Below are positions 6,084-15,966 of a DNA stretch of 47,105 nt, in pieces. Below the pieces are notes generated by a model, which made no database searches, had not been told where the DNA came from, and saw only the letters and a program-made list of their open reading frames with translations. The translations under genes were made by a program, and so were the position numbers. Numbering within the stretch: the first letter of the stretch is position 1; every line of letters begins with the position of its first letter. The DNA comes from an uncultured Eubacteriales bacterium (GTDB taxonomy: Bacteria; Bacillota; Clostridia; Christensenellales; UBA1242): positions 1-47,105 of the forward strand of contig CARJLX010000006.1 of NCBI GenBank assembly GCA_949001935.1. Reading direction: 5' to 3'.

Positions 6084-8372
6084 TTATGGTTGAAATATTT
6101 TAATAACAAGACAAGTCATATCATCAACTGCGTAGCCGTTATTCCCTGCTAATGCCCGCTCTAAAATTTTATCAGAAAATTCTTGAGGATTTGCTGACTT
6201 TATACTTAAAACAAAATCTTTAAATTCATTATCACTTGCAAAAGCATCACTAATGCCATCACTACATAGAACTATCATGTCTTTTTCTCGTAAAACTGCT
6301 TTTTGTGTTGACGCCTTAGCCTCTTGTAGAACTCCAACAGGCAATGCACCACCTCCTACAAATACACAACCATCTTCTTGACGAATTAAACTTGCTGGAC
6401 TGCCCATCTTCACAAAGTCTGCGATACCATTTTTTAGGTCAACTACACACACATCAATAGTTGAGAAAACATCATCTCGCTCTAAATTTAAAAGTTTGTT
6501 AACGCTAGATAAAATAATATCATTATCAAAGCCTGCTTTATAAAAATTCTCTATCAAAGAAATCGTTGTTTCACTCTTCTCTCCGGCTCTTTCTCCACTG
6601 CCCATTCCGTCACATAAAGCAAATAAAAATCTATCGCTATCCAGCCTGATAACGCTATGGCAATCTCCTGAAATATTTGAGCCAGCTTTATTGCAGCTAG
6701 AAAGTCCAAATAAACAGTCATATCTAGGCGCTGTTGAGAGATTAACAGAAAACAACCCTACTCTTTCAGTTGGGTAAGTTTCAACAATGCCCATCTTACA
6801 ACCACAAGCCTTACCAACCACCTCTGGGATTTTTGGACGATTAACATCCTCATCTCGAATAATTAAAGAAGCTGAAAAAGTACGATTATCTCTTTCATAA
6901 ACTACCGCATCAGTACAAAGTATATTGTTCATTGCAAGTTCGTCTATAATTCGATTTTCTCTAGCCGTGTCAAAAGAAATGTTTGCCTGCGTTTCATTAG
7001 CTAGATTTTTTAATACTAGAGATACTCCATTCAACTGGTCGGAAATCAAAAGTTTAGAGTTGTCTACATTTGCAACAAGTGAAGAATAACTTTTATATTG
7101 ATTAGATAAAGTATTAATCTCATTTATAAGTGCATTCACTTTATTACAACGCGATGTTAAATAACTTGGAATATCCAATAAAGTAATTTTTCCTCTTTCC
7201 ATGGCAATTGTAAAAAGCTCCTCAATCATTGCTTTTGTATCGCTTGCAAAAGTTCTGTGGCAATGCCCTTTCTCAGGACAATTTCTACAAATATCCCCCT
7301 TAATTTCTTCATAAAGCATACTTTTTGCTTCTTCTGGCGTCATCCCCTTTTTGATAAGTTTTTTAAACACCTCATCCATGTCACAAAAAACTTCACTCAA
7401 ATTGGAAATGTGCCTATATAGCATTTCGCGTGACCTGTTGAGTAAATTTTTGCTTGCTAGTCTATCACCATTAAAGGCAAGCAGAGTAGAAATTGAATTA
7501 TAAAACTTAGACGGCAAGAATAAAAATATAACACTCCCCACAACAACTGATGCAATATCTATCAAACCATAAGAATAATAAAGTTTGCAAACAAAACCTA
7601 AAAATATGTCTACAAGTATTACTGCCAAAAACGGCAAAATTCTTTGTTTTGTTTTAAAACAAGATATTCCTAAAGCCCATAATATAAATGGTGCGATAAA
7701 AATAGGATTGTTTGTTCCAAGCATAGTTCCTAAGCCTAAAACACCTGCTACTAAGCATGATACCGTAGATTTTGTAGTATAAGATATTGTTAAAAGTAAA
7801 AATACAACAAAAGTTTTTAATATGCTGTATCCGTATATGTCAAAAGCAGCCAAGCCATCACTCAACACAACCAATATCAAGGCTCCACAAATGGTTTCTA
7901 GCGTTGTCAATTTATACGCAAAACCACGAACAAGAATAGGCTCAAAAATATGAATACAAGTGTACATAAACAAAACGCAAACCAAAGCCGCAACAACAAT
8001 TACTGCTGGATGCACACCTCCTACCGCAGAAAATGCTATGCTTGCAACTTGTCCAAGTAGACAATAAATTCCAAGTTCCCATTTACGAATACGCTTTTTA
8101 CAAACAATATGAATATAAAAAGGCAGTGCTATCATTATACATGCAACAAGAGCAATAATTACGCTTTCAAAAGAAAAATTAAAAGCAATCGAAGATAAGA
8201 AAAATGCAGGACAAACCAGCCAAACCTTTTGTTCTGCCCAAATAAGAGCAAACATAAAACCAATTGCAAAAGGATAGGCAAGCCCATAAATAGAAGCATT
8301 TTGCATAACAAATAAAACTAGAAAATAACCAACAAATAAAAAAAGATATAACCATTTCCCAAGTTTTTTCAT
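6084..8372 (-). CDS. spoIIE: Stage II sporulation protein E, membrane serine phosphatase
   Basis: A 762-residue protein with three parts. An N-terminal half carries about ten membrane segments (to near residue 300). A cytoplasmic linker has coiled-coil-like helices and a Cys-rich patch (CRNCPEKGHCHR). A C-terminal PP2C phosphatase domain (about 560-762) shows the metal-binding FALCDGMGSG, later VKMGSP and LCSDGISDAF, and a final DDMTCLVIKI. In sporulating Firmicutes SpoIIE sits at the polar septum and dephosphorylates SpoIIAA to release sigma-F in the forespore. The length is slightly below the Bacillus protein. The ATG follows CTAAGGAGATT. The gene is monocistronic here. It is strong evidence that the organism belongs to a spore-forming lineage. 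Confidence 0.93.
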   Translation of the reverse strand: MKKLGKWLYLFLFVGYFLVLFVMQNASIYGLAYPFAIGFMFALIWAEQKVWLVCPAFFLSSIAFNFSFESVIIALVACIMIALPFYIHIVCKKRIRKWELGIYCLLGQVASIAFSAVGGVHPAVIVVAALVCVLFMYTCIHIFEPILVRGFAYKLTTLETICGALILVVLSDGLAAFDIYGYSILKTFVVFLLLTISYTTKSTVSCLVAGVLGLGTMLGTNNPIFIAPFILWALGISCFKTKQRILPFLAVILVDIFLGFVCKLYYSYGLIDIASVVVGSVIFLFLPSKFYNSISTLLAFNGDRLASKNLLNRSREMLYRHISNLSEVFCDMDEVFKKLIKKGMTPEEAKSMLYEEIKGDICRNCPEKGHCHRTFASDTKAMIEELFTIAMERGKITLLDIPSYLTSRCNKVNALINEINTLSNQYKSYSSLVANVDNSKLLISDQLNGVSLVLKNLANETQANISFDTARENRIIDELAMNNILCTDAVVYERDNRTFSASLIIRDEDVNRPKIPEVVGKACGCKMGIVETYPTERVGLFSVNLSTAPRYDCLFGLSSCNKAGSNISGDCHSVIRLDSDRFLFALCDGMGSGERAGEKSETTISLIENFYKAGFDNDIILSSVNKLLNLERDDVFSTIDVCVVDLKNGIADFVKMGSPASLIRQEDGCVFVGGGALPVGVLQEAKASTQKAVLREKDMIVLCSDGISDAFASDNEFKDFVLSIKSANPQEFSDKILERALAGNNGYAVDDMTCLVIKIFQP

Positions 8373-8473
8373 AATAATCTCCTTAGAAAAAGTATATATC
8401 TTTATTTAAATTCCACCTTTATATAATCTTGTCATAATTTGTTAAAAATTGTAAAAGTTTATCAAAATTACTA

Positions 8474-10956
8474 CTAAGAACTTAAACCAAAACCCAAATT
8501 TTTCAAATAATCTATAATTTCGTTAGATGTAAAGTTTCCTATTGCAATAGAATATAATTCATTTTGCATTGGCAAGTCATAATTCATATTTGGCACTATA
8601 GACCATTCTGAATAATCTCCTGCCAACATTGATTTTCGATTATTGATTGTTGTAAAACAACCATCAGTCATCCATGAAGTTGTGCTTGTATTACCACAGA
8701 AAAAGCCTATTTCTAAATTGCTATTACCAAAAAATGAACAATTTTCTAGTTTTGGCATTCCATTAGCATCTCCCAAAATTGCACCACATTTACCTTCATC
8801 TACTCCATAAAGCATTCCATAACCTGAACAATTTCTTATTGTACCAGAGCCACTACCTATTATAGATCCAACTCCTTTAACACTAGTTATCACACAATTT
8901 GAAATTGAATTTGATACAATAGTATTTGACCTCAAAAGTCCTACAATACCTCCTACATTTTCGGTTTCACCTTCTAAATTGCCATAGTTAAAACAATTGC
9001 TCACTTGAGAGCCTGAATTTAATTCCCCAACTATTCCTCCTATATTTCTTTTGCCTTTAACACTTGCAGAATTAGAACAATTATTGATTATTGAATCATA
9101 AACAGCCGTACCACATATTCCACCAGCACAATCACCAGTTGCTATAACTATAGTAGATTTACTTGTACAATTTTCAATTTTTCCATAATTACTATACAAA
9201 CAACCTGCTATTGAACCTACATGATTAAACCCTTGTACATACGAATTTATAATATTTAAATTTTTGACAACAGCATAATTCGATGAGTCAGTACCTCCTA
9301 TGCAACCAAAAACTCCCTTACAATCTCCCTCAGGAGACATTATTCTTATTCCAGAAATAAAATGTCCTAACCCATCATAAACACCTGAAAATCTAATTGA
9401 TAAACTATTTCCTATTGGGGTCCACTCTTCTTCTCCAATACAAATATCCGAAGTTTGCTTGAAATATGCAGAATTATCCACCCCAGAATTGATATTATTT
9501 GACATCAAACGCAATGCCCTCTCGCTATCAATAAGATATGGACTTTCTTCAGTCCCTTCACCTTGATAAGTATAATACTGATTTTTTAAAATAGGATAAC
9601 CATTATTTTCACTACCCTTTATCATCCATACATTTTCAAAATCCCATTGATATTTTGTCGTAATATTCCAATTTGAACTAGTTGTATACCATTCTTTAGA
9701 TTTTGCAAGTTCATCTATATTCTCTTTTTTTGAACTAAGAGATGTTTCAGTATATTCATTTCCAGCACCATAACAATTTGTTAAATTACAATCTTTCCCC
9801 CAATAACAACGAATAAATTTTGTTTTCTTGGTTGAACTATAACCATTCGCAAATCCTGCAATTGCTCCTTCTATATCTAGATTTCCAGTTGAGTCAACTA
9901 AACCTATATTAAAACAATTATAAAACGAACACGAATTTTGCATTGAGTTATTTATATAACCTACAAGACCTCCAACATAATTTTTTGTAGATTTTATATA
10001 TCCAATGTTAAAACAATTATAAAATTCGTTTTTAGGATAATCCCAATAGCCTATAATACCACCGACATAATTTGCTCCTGATACTGCTCCAGTGTTATAA
10101 CAATTATTAAATTTTTGGTCACCTTGAAATGAATAAAAATATCCAACAATCCCACTTGCATAATTACTAGAAGCCGTGACATCCCCATTATTAGAACATT
10201 TTATTATTCTTCTATTCATATTCCCCGTTCTTCCAACTATTCCGCCAACATTCGTTGCACCTGAAACACTTGAATAGTTATGACAATCTTCTAGAAATCC
10301 ATAGTTTTCCATATAACCAACAATTGCTCCAACTCTATCGTTTCCATTAATTACAGAATTCTTTACTGAAACATTTAGAACTCCTGTTGAATAACTACTT
10401 GTATCTCCATATATGTATCCAAATAAGCCTTGATATGAATTGCAATTTTCTGCACCAGTTTTTGTAAAAATACCTGAAATTGTATGACTATCACCATCAT
10501 AACTACCAGAGAATTTTTTGCTACTGGTAGTTCCTTCTCGGTTATAATAAGAGCCGATCGGTTGCCACCAATATTTTGATACATCTATATCATCAGTTTG
10601 TTTAAAATGTGTTTCTTTATAATAATATCCTGATTTAGGTTGTGTTCCTGTTCCACTATAAACTCAATAAGAAAGCCAAGCAAGGTCTAAGGCAGAAGAT
10701 ATTAGATATGGGTCATCCTTTGTGCCTGTGCCTTTCCATTGATTCTCTGTCTTACCTGCGTCTATTAAGGCTTTTATTTCATCACTCTCATCCCAATATT
10801 TTGTTGTATCTACTGGTTGAGTTAGTGCATTTGAGGTGTCTAATTCTGTATTATTTTTAACGAAATTAAAAATCCCCCCCCCGCCAAGCCAGCAAATACA
10901 GTGGCTATTGACAAGAGAGGAATAAGGATTGATAACACTAAGATTCTTTTCTTCAT
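8474..10956 (-). pseudogene. GLUG-repeat secreted surface protein, disrupted (poly-G frameshift and stop); possibly phase-variable
   Basis: From an ATG at 10956 (with AAAGGAAAC upstream) the frame encodes a signal peptide (MKKRILVLSILIPLLSIATV...FA) and then meets a run of nine G (10875-10883). With nine G the frame closes soon after. With one more G it continues as NFVKNNTELDTSNALTQP... with DPYLISSALDLAWLSY, then a single TGA (about 10660), after which the same frame stays open to 8474. The long open part (from 10312, 612 residues) carries many GLUG-type repeats (VGGIVG, GGIIGYW, FYNCFNIG, SNCFNYGNLEG), a family known from cell-surface adhesins and polysaccharide-associated proteins. No sortase or membrane anchor is visible at the C-terminus. 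Two lesions make a plain pseudogene likely, but the G-tract placement is typical of slippage switching. Confidence 0.72.
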
Positions 10957-11110
10957 ATTATTGTTTCCTTTCTTCTTTATTACTTTTATTTTATACTATT
11001 TTGTCCTTTTTACCAAACGATTTTACCTTTATTTTTAATTTATTTTAAATATTCACTCAACACAGCAGTCTTATTTTTGAATAATTCTTTATCATTTTTA
11101 TAAAATTTAT

Positions 11111-11156
11111 AAAAACGCTTTTGAAACCTTTACTTAAAGATGAAAAAGCGTTTTTT
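11111..11156 (-). terminator. Terminator downstream of the guanylate-kinase-like gene
   Basis: AAAAACGCTTTT and AAAAAGCGTTTTTT form a stem with about 20 bases between. Because the arms are A/T-flanked it could work on either strand. The stretch 10957-11198 otherwise holds no gene. Confidence 0.7.
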
Positions 11157-11198
11157 AGTTTTCTTTTGCTACTTTTCTTTAAAAGAAAAGAATCACAT

Positions 11199-11744
11199 TT
11201 ATCTAACCTCATCAATAATCTTTCTTATTTGTGATAAAGTCTTTTGTAAATCTATATTTTCAATGACATAATCATATTGATGTTTATACTTTCTTTCCAT
11301 CTCCCCACGACCTATTCGTATTCTTGCTCGTTCTTCACTTTCACCACGCTTGATAAGTCTTTCAAATAAAACTTCATCGGGCACTTCTAAGAATATGCAA
11401 ATTATCTTCATTTTGCCTTTCAGTTCTTTCAATAAATTCTCTGTTCCTTGAACCCCAACATCCTTCATATATAAAATATCTGGATTTGAAAGCAAAGCAT
11501 CAATAGATTCATTTAATATGCCATAATGATAACCATGGGTACTCTCGCTTTCAAAGAATTCACCTTTATTTATTTTTGCTTCAAATTCATCTTCCGTCAA
11601 ATGTAAATATTGATGATTACTTTCTGTTCTTGGTGGTCTTGTAGTCACAGATTTTAAAAATTGACTATTATCATATTCCTTTAAAAGTTGATTTATAATC
11701 GTTTGTTTTCCACTTCCAGAAACTCCAGATAAAATTAAAAACAT
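11199..11744 (-). CDS. gmk: Guanylate-kinase-like nucleotide kinase
   Basis: A 181-residue P-loop kinase: GVSGSGKQT at residues 7-15, the GMP-binding SVTTRPPR near 32-39, a YHYGI region near 72, and the Arg-rich lid RGESEERARIRIGR near 133. Guanylate kinase converts GMP and ATP to GDP and ADP. The protein is shorter and more divergent than usual: the normal GxDYxF after the TTRxPR motif is replaced by SNHQYLHL, and IDVQG is VGVQG. It is also not next to rpoZ/priA as in many Firmicutes. It may be a second or specialised copy. The ATG follows AAAGAGG and a strong promoter. Confidence 0.75.
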   Translation of the reverse strand: MFLILSGVSGSGKQTIINQLLKEYDNSQFLKSVTTRPPRTESNHQYLHLTEDEFEAKINKGEFFESESTHGYHYGILNESIDALLSNPDILYMKDVGVQGTENLLKELKGKMKIICIFLEVPDEVLFERLIKRGESEERARIRIGRGEMERKYKHQYDYVIENIDLQKTLSQIRKIIDEVR

Positions 11745-11764
11745 AAAAAACCTCTTTTTTGTTT

Positions 11765-11794
11765 ATTATAACTATTTTGATCCTTAATTGTCAA
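11765..11794 (-). promoter_or_regulatory. Sigma-A promoter of the guanylate-kinase-like gene
   Basis: On the minus strand TTGACA (11794-11789), an 18-base spacer and TATAAT (11770-11765) lie 20 bases before the ATG. Both hexamers are perfect. Confidence 0.85.
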
Positions 11795-11810
11795 CAAAAC
11801 CTCAACTTTA

Positions 11811-11840
11811 TTTGCAATACGATTGTTTTTTTGATATAAT
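11811..11840 (+). promoter_or_regulatory. Probable sigma-A promoter of the CaCA exchanger
   Basis: TTTGCA (11811-11816), an 18-base spacer and TATAAT (11835-11840) lie 35 bases before the GTG start. It is divergent from the neighbouring kinase promoter. Confidence 0.65.
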
Positions 11841-11875
11841 AAAATAAATTTTACAGATAACTAAAAAGAGGCAAT

Positions 11876-12925
11876 GTGGCGATTTTTTTAAATATTCTAT
11901 TTTTAATTATAGGCATGGCTTTACTTATAAAAGGAGCAGACTTTTTTGTGAGCGGTGCAAGTGCAATAGCAAAAAGATTTAAAATCTCTTCTATGCTTAT
12001 AGGTTTAACAGTTGTGGCAATAGGCACAAGCCTGCCAGAACTTTCGGTTAGTATTGCAAGTGCGATAAAAGGCAGTGTGGATATGTCGATAGGCAATATC
12101 GTAGGTTCGAATATGATGAACCTTCTACTTATTCTAGGAATTGTCGCTTTAATCAAACCAGTACCAGTAAACAAATCTAGTAAAAAAATAGACTTTCCAT
12201 TTTTAATGGGTGTGACAGTTTTACTTCTTCTTTTCTCTGCAGACATCATCTTAAACGGCGGACAAAGCAATTTAATTTCAAGAAGCGAATGTATAGTCTT
12301 TTTAATTGTACTTATAATTTACATAACTATTTTAATATTAAATGCAAAAAAAGGACATCAGCAAAAATTTAAAATTGATGAAAACATAGAAAAAATCCAA
12401 TTACAAGAACCTGCTCAAGAAGAAACAGCTGACAATAAAAAGAAACCTAAAAAAGCCAAAAAAGATTTAAAGATTTGGCAGATAATTTTATGTTTAATCT
12501 TTGGACTTGCTGGTGTTGTATTTGGTGCAAAATGTGTTTCTTCCACCGCACAGTTCTTAGCAATCAAAATTGGAATGAGTGAGTCACTTGTTGGACTAAC
12601 TATTGTGGCAATAGGCACAAGCCTGCCAGAACTTGCAACAAGCATTGCAGCTTCAGTTAAAGGCGAGAACGATATGGCTCTTGGCAATATTTTAGGCTCA
12701 AGTATAATAAATATTGCCCTAATCTTAGGAATAGTTGGCACAATAACACAAATCCCTGTTTCAACAACTATTCTTGTAGATATGATAATATTAACTATTT
12801 CGACTATAATTTTTTCTATCCTTTGCATGACGCGTAAAAATGTTAACCGAATTATTGGTGGAATCTTTGTTTTTATGTATATAGCATATATGATATTTGC
12901 AATTGTTAGAAACTATTGTTTTTAA
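11876..12925 (+). CDS. Sodium/calcium exchanger family (CaCA) membrane antiporter, YrbG-like
   Basis: A 349-residue integral membrane protein with two homologous halves of about five helices each. Each half carries the alpha-repeat: GTSLPELSVSIASAIKG then GNIVGSN (near 45-85), and GTSLPELATSIAASVKG then GNILGSS (near 245-285). The conserved acidic residue of GTSLPE binds the cation. The halves are joined by a hydrophilic loop rich in Lys and Glu (about 160-195). The family exchanges Ca2+ for Na+ (some also K+) across the membrane. The start is GTG at 11876 after AAAGAGG; the ATG two bases earlier is out of frame. It is convergent with the SipL-like gene and shares a terminator with it. Confidence 0.9.
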   Translation: MAIFLNILFLIIGMALLIKGADFFVSGASAIAKRFKISSMLIGLTVVAIGTSLPELSVSIASAIKGSVDMSIGNIVGSNMMNLLLILGIVALIKPVPVNKSSKKIDFPFLMGVTVLLLLFSADIILNGGQSNLISRSECIVFLIVLIIYITILILNAKKGHQQKFKIDENIEKIQLQEPAQEETADNKKKPKKAKKDLKIWQIILCLIFGLAGVVFGAKCVSSTAQFLAIKIGMSESLVGLTIVAIGTSLPELATSIAASVKGENDMALGNILGSSIINIALILGIVGTITQIPVSTTILVDMIILTISTIIFSILCMTRKNVNRIIGGIFVFMYIAYMIFAIVRNYCF

Positions 12926-12950
12926 AAGAATTTAATAAAAACTAACAAAT

Positions 12951-12978
12951 AAAAAAGCACCTAAAAAGGTGCTTTTTT
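12951..12978. terminator. Bidirectional terminator between the CaCA exchanger and the SipL-like gene
   Basis: A perfect 12-base stem AAAAAAGCACCT / AGGTGCTTTTTT with loop AAAA, between convergent genes. Confidence 0.9.
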
Positions 12979-12997
12979 ATTGGGGATTGGCTTAAGA

Positions 12998-14515
12998 TTA
13001 ATTTTGTTTTTGATAGAATAATATAAGATTCTCGTCTTCTTGAAGAGGGAAGATGGTTTCTGCATTTTGAGAAAGAAGCATGTCTTCTTTCACTTTAGCT
13101 TCTTTAGCAACATCCCAAGAATCTTGCCCTGCCTTTGCAAATATAACTTCAAGACCATAGTCTTTTTCTGGCAATTCTTCTACAGCGTCAACCTGAGTTA
13201 TAACGCCTGCCACCTCATCATGGCAATAATTTACGCAAACTTTGACTTTTGCATCATAGAAAAGTTCTCTACCCTTCTTTACAGCAACATCAACATCGCA
13301 AACAATAGCCTCAACAGAAATTTCTCCGCCTTCGTTTTCGACATTAAATTTATCTGTAATCACAAAAGGAACTTCTAATGCTACAGAATTTAGTGAACTA
13401 TCTTCATCATTTAAATATATAACATTGCTTCTTGCTATACCTTCCAAAGTTATCTCACCATCACGAATATATGAGTTTGAAATAACAATACTGTTTCCAC
13501 CAACAAACATAATCTTATCAACTCTAGGTCTATCTTCGCCAAGCGTTAAACTTCCGTCAATCTTGCCTTCAACGACAACGCTTTGACAAACATTAGTCAT
13601 CTCAAAAGACTCGGTCGTAATATTAAGTTGATTTTTTGTTGAATAAAGGTCTTTTACAACAAGTGCTTGAGCCTCTTCATATGCAATAACATGAAGTGCA
13701 ACAGGAACTTCCAAAGTTATCTTAGCACCCTTATCTTCTTGGTCAAGTGTCACATTTACACTGTCGCGTTTAATCATGGCATGAGCTTCAACCATGCTTT
13801 CTCTTGTTGCACCTTCAAGCTCAACTTCTTCTTTGAAAGACTCATATAAATAGCCAGATTCAAACTTATCATTTTCGGTTAAATAAAGAACTCGAGAAAT
13901 AACATCACCTGTCACAGAAACAAAATTGCTTCCACTTTCAACACCTTTAACCAGAACCTGACTCTCAGTTAAAATAATTCTTTTAACATTTTCTCTAACA
14001 TTAAGTTCACTATTCACATTGACAGTTTCGTTGGCCTCGCCAATAAGGCGAACAACATTTATAGTTTCGTCACGAGAGCAAATGTCATCATCAATAGCCT
14101 TCACAGACTTAACTTCTTGGTTATCAACTACTTCTCCGATTTCCTCAACCCTAGCCATAGCCTTAATATTATCTCCACTGATACTTTCAACGGTGATATC
14201 TTGCACTTTTAAGAATATGTTTGCCTTTTGGCCATTTGCTATTGCTTCGTTTGAAAATTTGGAAGAGAATGGACAGGTTGAATTAACCTTTCCAATTTCA
14301 CCCTCATTGTTCAAGTATACAATGCAAGCATCAATATAGCCAGTATAGTTGATAGTGCCTTGCAAAACTTCACTTCCACTTAAACAAGCCTCACCGCTAA
14401 CTGACAAAACTTTTGTAATTTCATCACTAACAGAGATATTGCACTCAATGTTAACTTCCCCCTTTTGTAAAACATACTTTCTAGCCACATTAAAATTATT
14501 TGATTCAAATGCCAT
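12998..14515 (-). CDS. sipL: SipL-like spore morphogenesis protein (DUF3794 repeats plus degenerate LysM)
   Basis: A 505-residue soluble protein of repeated beta-rich units. Each unit has a hydrophobic strand and the phrase (V/I)xYLN(D/E): CIVYLNNEGEIG, VLYLTENDKF, VIYLNDEDSS. This is the DUF3794/SPOCS pattern. The last 55 residues (LEVIFAKAGQDSWDVAKEAKV...LILFYQ) fit a LysM domain with the expected W-x-x-A-K core. In Clostridioides difficile, SipL has this same order and its LysM binds SpoIVA to anchor the coat on the forespore. Length and architecture agree. The ATG follows AGGGGGATT. It is divergent from veg. Confidence 0.82.
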   Translation of the reverse strand: MAFESNNFNVARKYVLQKGEVNIECNISVSDEITKVLSVSGEACLSGSEVLQGTINYTGYIDACIVYLNNEGEIGKVNSTCPFSSKFSNEAIANGQKANIFLKVQDITVESISGDNIKAMARVEEIGEVVDNQEVKSVKAIDDDICSRDETINVVRLIGEANETVNVNSELNVRENVKRIILTESQVLVKGVESGSNFVSVTGDVISRVLYLTENDKFESGYLYESFKEEVELEGATRESMVEAHAMIKRDSVNVTLDQEDKGAKITLEVPVALHVIAYEEAQALVVKDLYSTKNQLNITTESFEMTNVCQSVVVEGKIDGSLTLGEDRPRVDKIMFVGGNSIVISNSYIRDGEITLEGIARSNVIYLNDEDSSLNSVALEVPFVITDKFNVENEGGEISVEAIVCDVDVAVKKGRELFYDAKVKVCVNYCHDEVAGVITQVDAVEELPEKDYGLEVIFAKAGQDSWDVAKEAKVKEDMLLSQNAETIFPLQEDENLILFYQKQN

Positions 14516-14637
14516 AACAATCCCCCTAAAATTTGGTTATCGCTATATATTACTCATCAAATCTAACAAGTATGACAAAAAAATGTATAAATTTTGTTAT
14601 AGATGGAAAAAATTTTCTAAAATAATGAGGTGAAATT

Positions 14638-14871
14638 ATGAGAAAGATTAATTTAGGCTTAGAAGATGTAAAGTTAAAGATAAAAGCATTAAAAGGTGAA
14701 GAGGTAGCCATGAATATAAATCGCGGGCGAAAAAAGATAGACACCATAACCTGCATTATAAAAGATGTCTACCCAAGTGTGTTCACAGTGATATCAACCG
14801 ACACCACTGCCCTACAAACTTTTTCCTACTTTGATGTACTTTGTGGTAATGTTGTGATATTAGGAGAATAG
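14638..14871 (+). CDS. veg: Veg family protein
   Basis: A 77-residue SH3-like small protein with the Veg hallmarks: an N-terminal helix (LEDVKLKIKALKGEEV), NRGRKKIDTITCIIKDVYPSVF, and a short strand ending DVLCGNVVI. Veg is among the most strongly transcribed vegetative genes in Bacillus and influences biofilm formation and spore outgrowth; its exact biochemical role is unsettled. The ATG follows GAGGTGAAATT. It starts divergently from the SipL-like gene across about 120 bases. Confidence 0.9.
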   Translation: MRKINLGLEDVKLKIKALKGEEVAMNINRGRKKIDTITCIIKDVYPSVFTVISTDTTALQTFSYFDVLCGNVVILGE

Positions 14872-14893
14872 CGTCGCCCGATTGAATAAAAAA

Positions 14894-15138
14894 TTACTTA
14901 ACTTTTTCTTTGCTTAAATCAAATTCGCTAAAATCAAAAAATTTATGTAAACTAATATTTAATGCAATGCAAATGTTTAATAAATGAATTGTTTTAATTT
15001 CTTTATTCCTAACACGTAAAATTTCTTTTACATCTTTTTTTGGTACAGCGAACTTTTTCTATCAGTTCTTTTTCAGTTATTTGCTCTGTTTCCATGAGAA
15101 ACCTTATTCTACTCGCAATTTTTTCTACAAAATCCATT
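14894..15138 (-). pseudogene. Small Xre-type helix-turn-helix regulator with a one-base frameshift
   Basis: On the minus strand an ATG at 15138 starts MDFVEKIASRIRFLMETEQ and reaches ITEKELIEK, after which the frame fails. Removing one A from a five-A run (about 15055) continues it as FAVPKKDVKEILRVRNKEIK, then TIHLLNICIALNISLHKFFD and a stop at 14894. Joined, it makes an 80-residue Cro/C1-type HTH protein, with helix 2-turn-helix 3 spanning the break. The lesion may be real decay or a base-calling error in a poly-A run. The stretch between veg and rpe holds nothing else except a terminator. Confidence 0.7.
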
Positions 15139-15237
15139 TTACCTACTTTAAAGGAAGTTTAACATATTTGTAAAACCTTAATTCACTTGATTACTTTAAG
15201 TAATCATTTTAATTTTGATTCTATTAATTGCATTAAT

Positions 15238-15270
15238 AAAAAAATATCAACATTTTAAAATTGATATTTT
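15238..15270 (-). terminator. Terminator of the priA-rpe operon
   Basis: On the minus strand AAAATATCAA and TTGATATTTTTTT form a stem ending in U residues, just after the rpe stop. Confidence 0.8.
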
Positions 15271-15276
15271 ATATCT

Positions 15277-15948
15277 TTACTTTACACAATTTCTTAATAT
15301 CTCAATAGCTTTTTGACGGTCTTGAGAATTGTAAACATAATTTCCGCTTACTAATATGTCTGCACCCGCTTCCACTATTGATTTTGCATTTTGGTCGTTC
15401 ACTCCTCCATCAACCTCAATCTTATAAGAAAGATTGTTTTCTTGCCTAAACTTATCTAACTCTTTTATTTTATCTAAGGCTTCTGACATAAACTTTTGCC
15501 CACTCGCACCAGGCTCAACACTCATAACTAAAACGAGGTCAACATCATATAAAAACATCTTTATCTCTTTAAAAGAGGTTTCTGGTTTAATTGCAAGTCC
15601 TGCAAGAGTATGGCGATCATGGATATTTTTAAAAACTGTTGGTAAAACCTCTTTATTCTCAACAGCCTCATAGTGAAGAGTTAAAATATTTGCCCCCGCT
15701 TCTATATAGTTGAGATATATCATTTCAGGCTTTGCAATCATAAGGTGAACATCAAGCATTAAAAGTGTGTTATCATTCAAACTTTTCACAAGATTATAGT
15801 TATAAGTTTCGTTAGAAACAAACTCGCCATCCATAACATCACAGTGGAGCAAGTCCGCCTGTCCCTGCATTTCTTTTACATATTCAGTTATCTTTTGATA
15901 TTCCTTGATTGGATCTGTTGATACAGAAATATATATATTCTTTTTCAT
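15277..15948 (-). CDS. rpe: Ribulose-phosphate 3-epimerase
   Basis: A 223-residue TIM-barrel enzyme that interconverts ribulose-5-phosphate and xylulose-5-phosphate in the pentose phosphate pathway. Visible motifs are the metal/catalytic HCDVMDG near residue 34, LDVHLMI near 65, the loop VMSVEPGASGQKFM near 140 and the catalytic Asp in VDGGVN near 177. Length is typical. The usual start MxxIxPSIL is changed to MKKNIYISVSTDP. The ATG follows AAAAGGATAG. It is the last gene of the operon, 18 bases after rsgA, a conserved Firmicutes neighbourhood. Confidence 0.93.
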   Translation of the reverse strand: MKKNIYISVSTDPIKEYQKITEYVKEMQGQADLLHCDVMDGEFVSNETYNYNLVKSLNDNTLLMLDVHLMIAKPEMIYLNYIEAGANILTLHYEAVENKEVLPTVFKNIHDRHTLAGLAIKPETSFKEIKMFLYDVDLVLVMSVEPGASGQKFMSEALDKIKELDKFRQENNLSYKIEVDGGVNDQNAKSIVEAGADILVSGNYVYNSQDRQKAIEILRNCVK

Positions 15949-15966
15949 AATCTATCCTTTTAGATA

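Noticed and set aside
8373..8473. A Spo0A box before spoIIE
   Set aside because: TTGTCATA-like bases occur, but they match the consensus weakly and no well-spaced promoter is clear, so it is not listed as a site.
10657..10665. UGA recoded as an amino acid, which would repair the GLUG gene
   Set aside because: UGA ends fmt, rlmN and others at proper family lengths and the GLUG gene also needs a frameshift, so a nonsense mutation is the simpler explanation.
11851..12828. Two minus-strand frames opposite the CaCA exchanger
   Set aside because: The antisense of membrane-helix codons gives open frames rich in Ile, Ala and Ser; no ribosome binding sites and no family resemblance.
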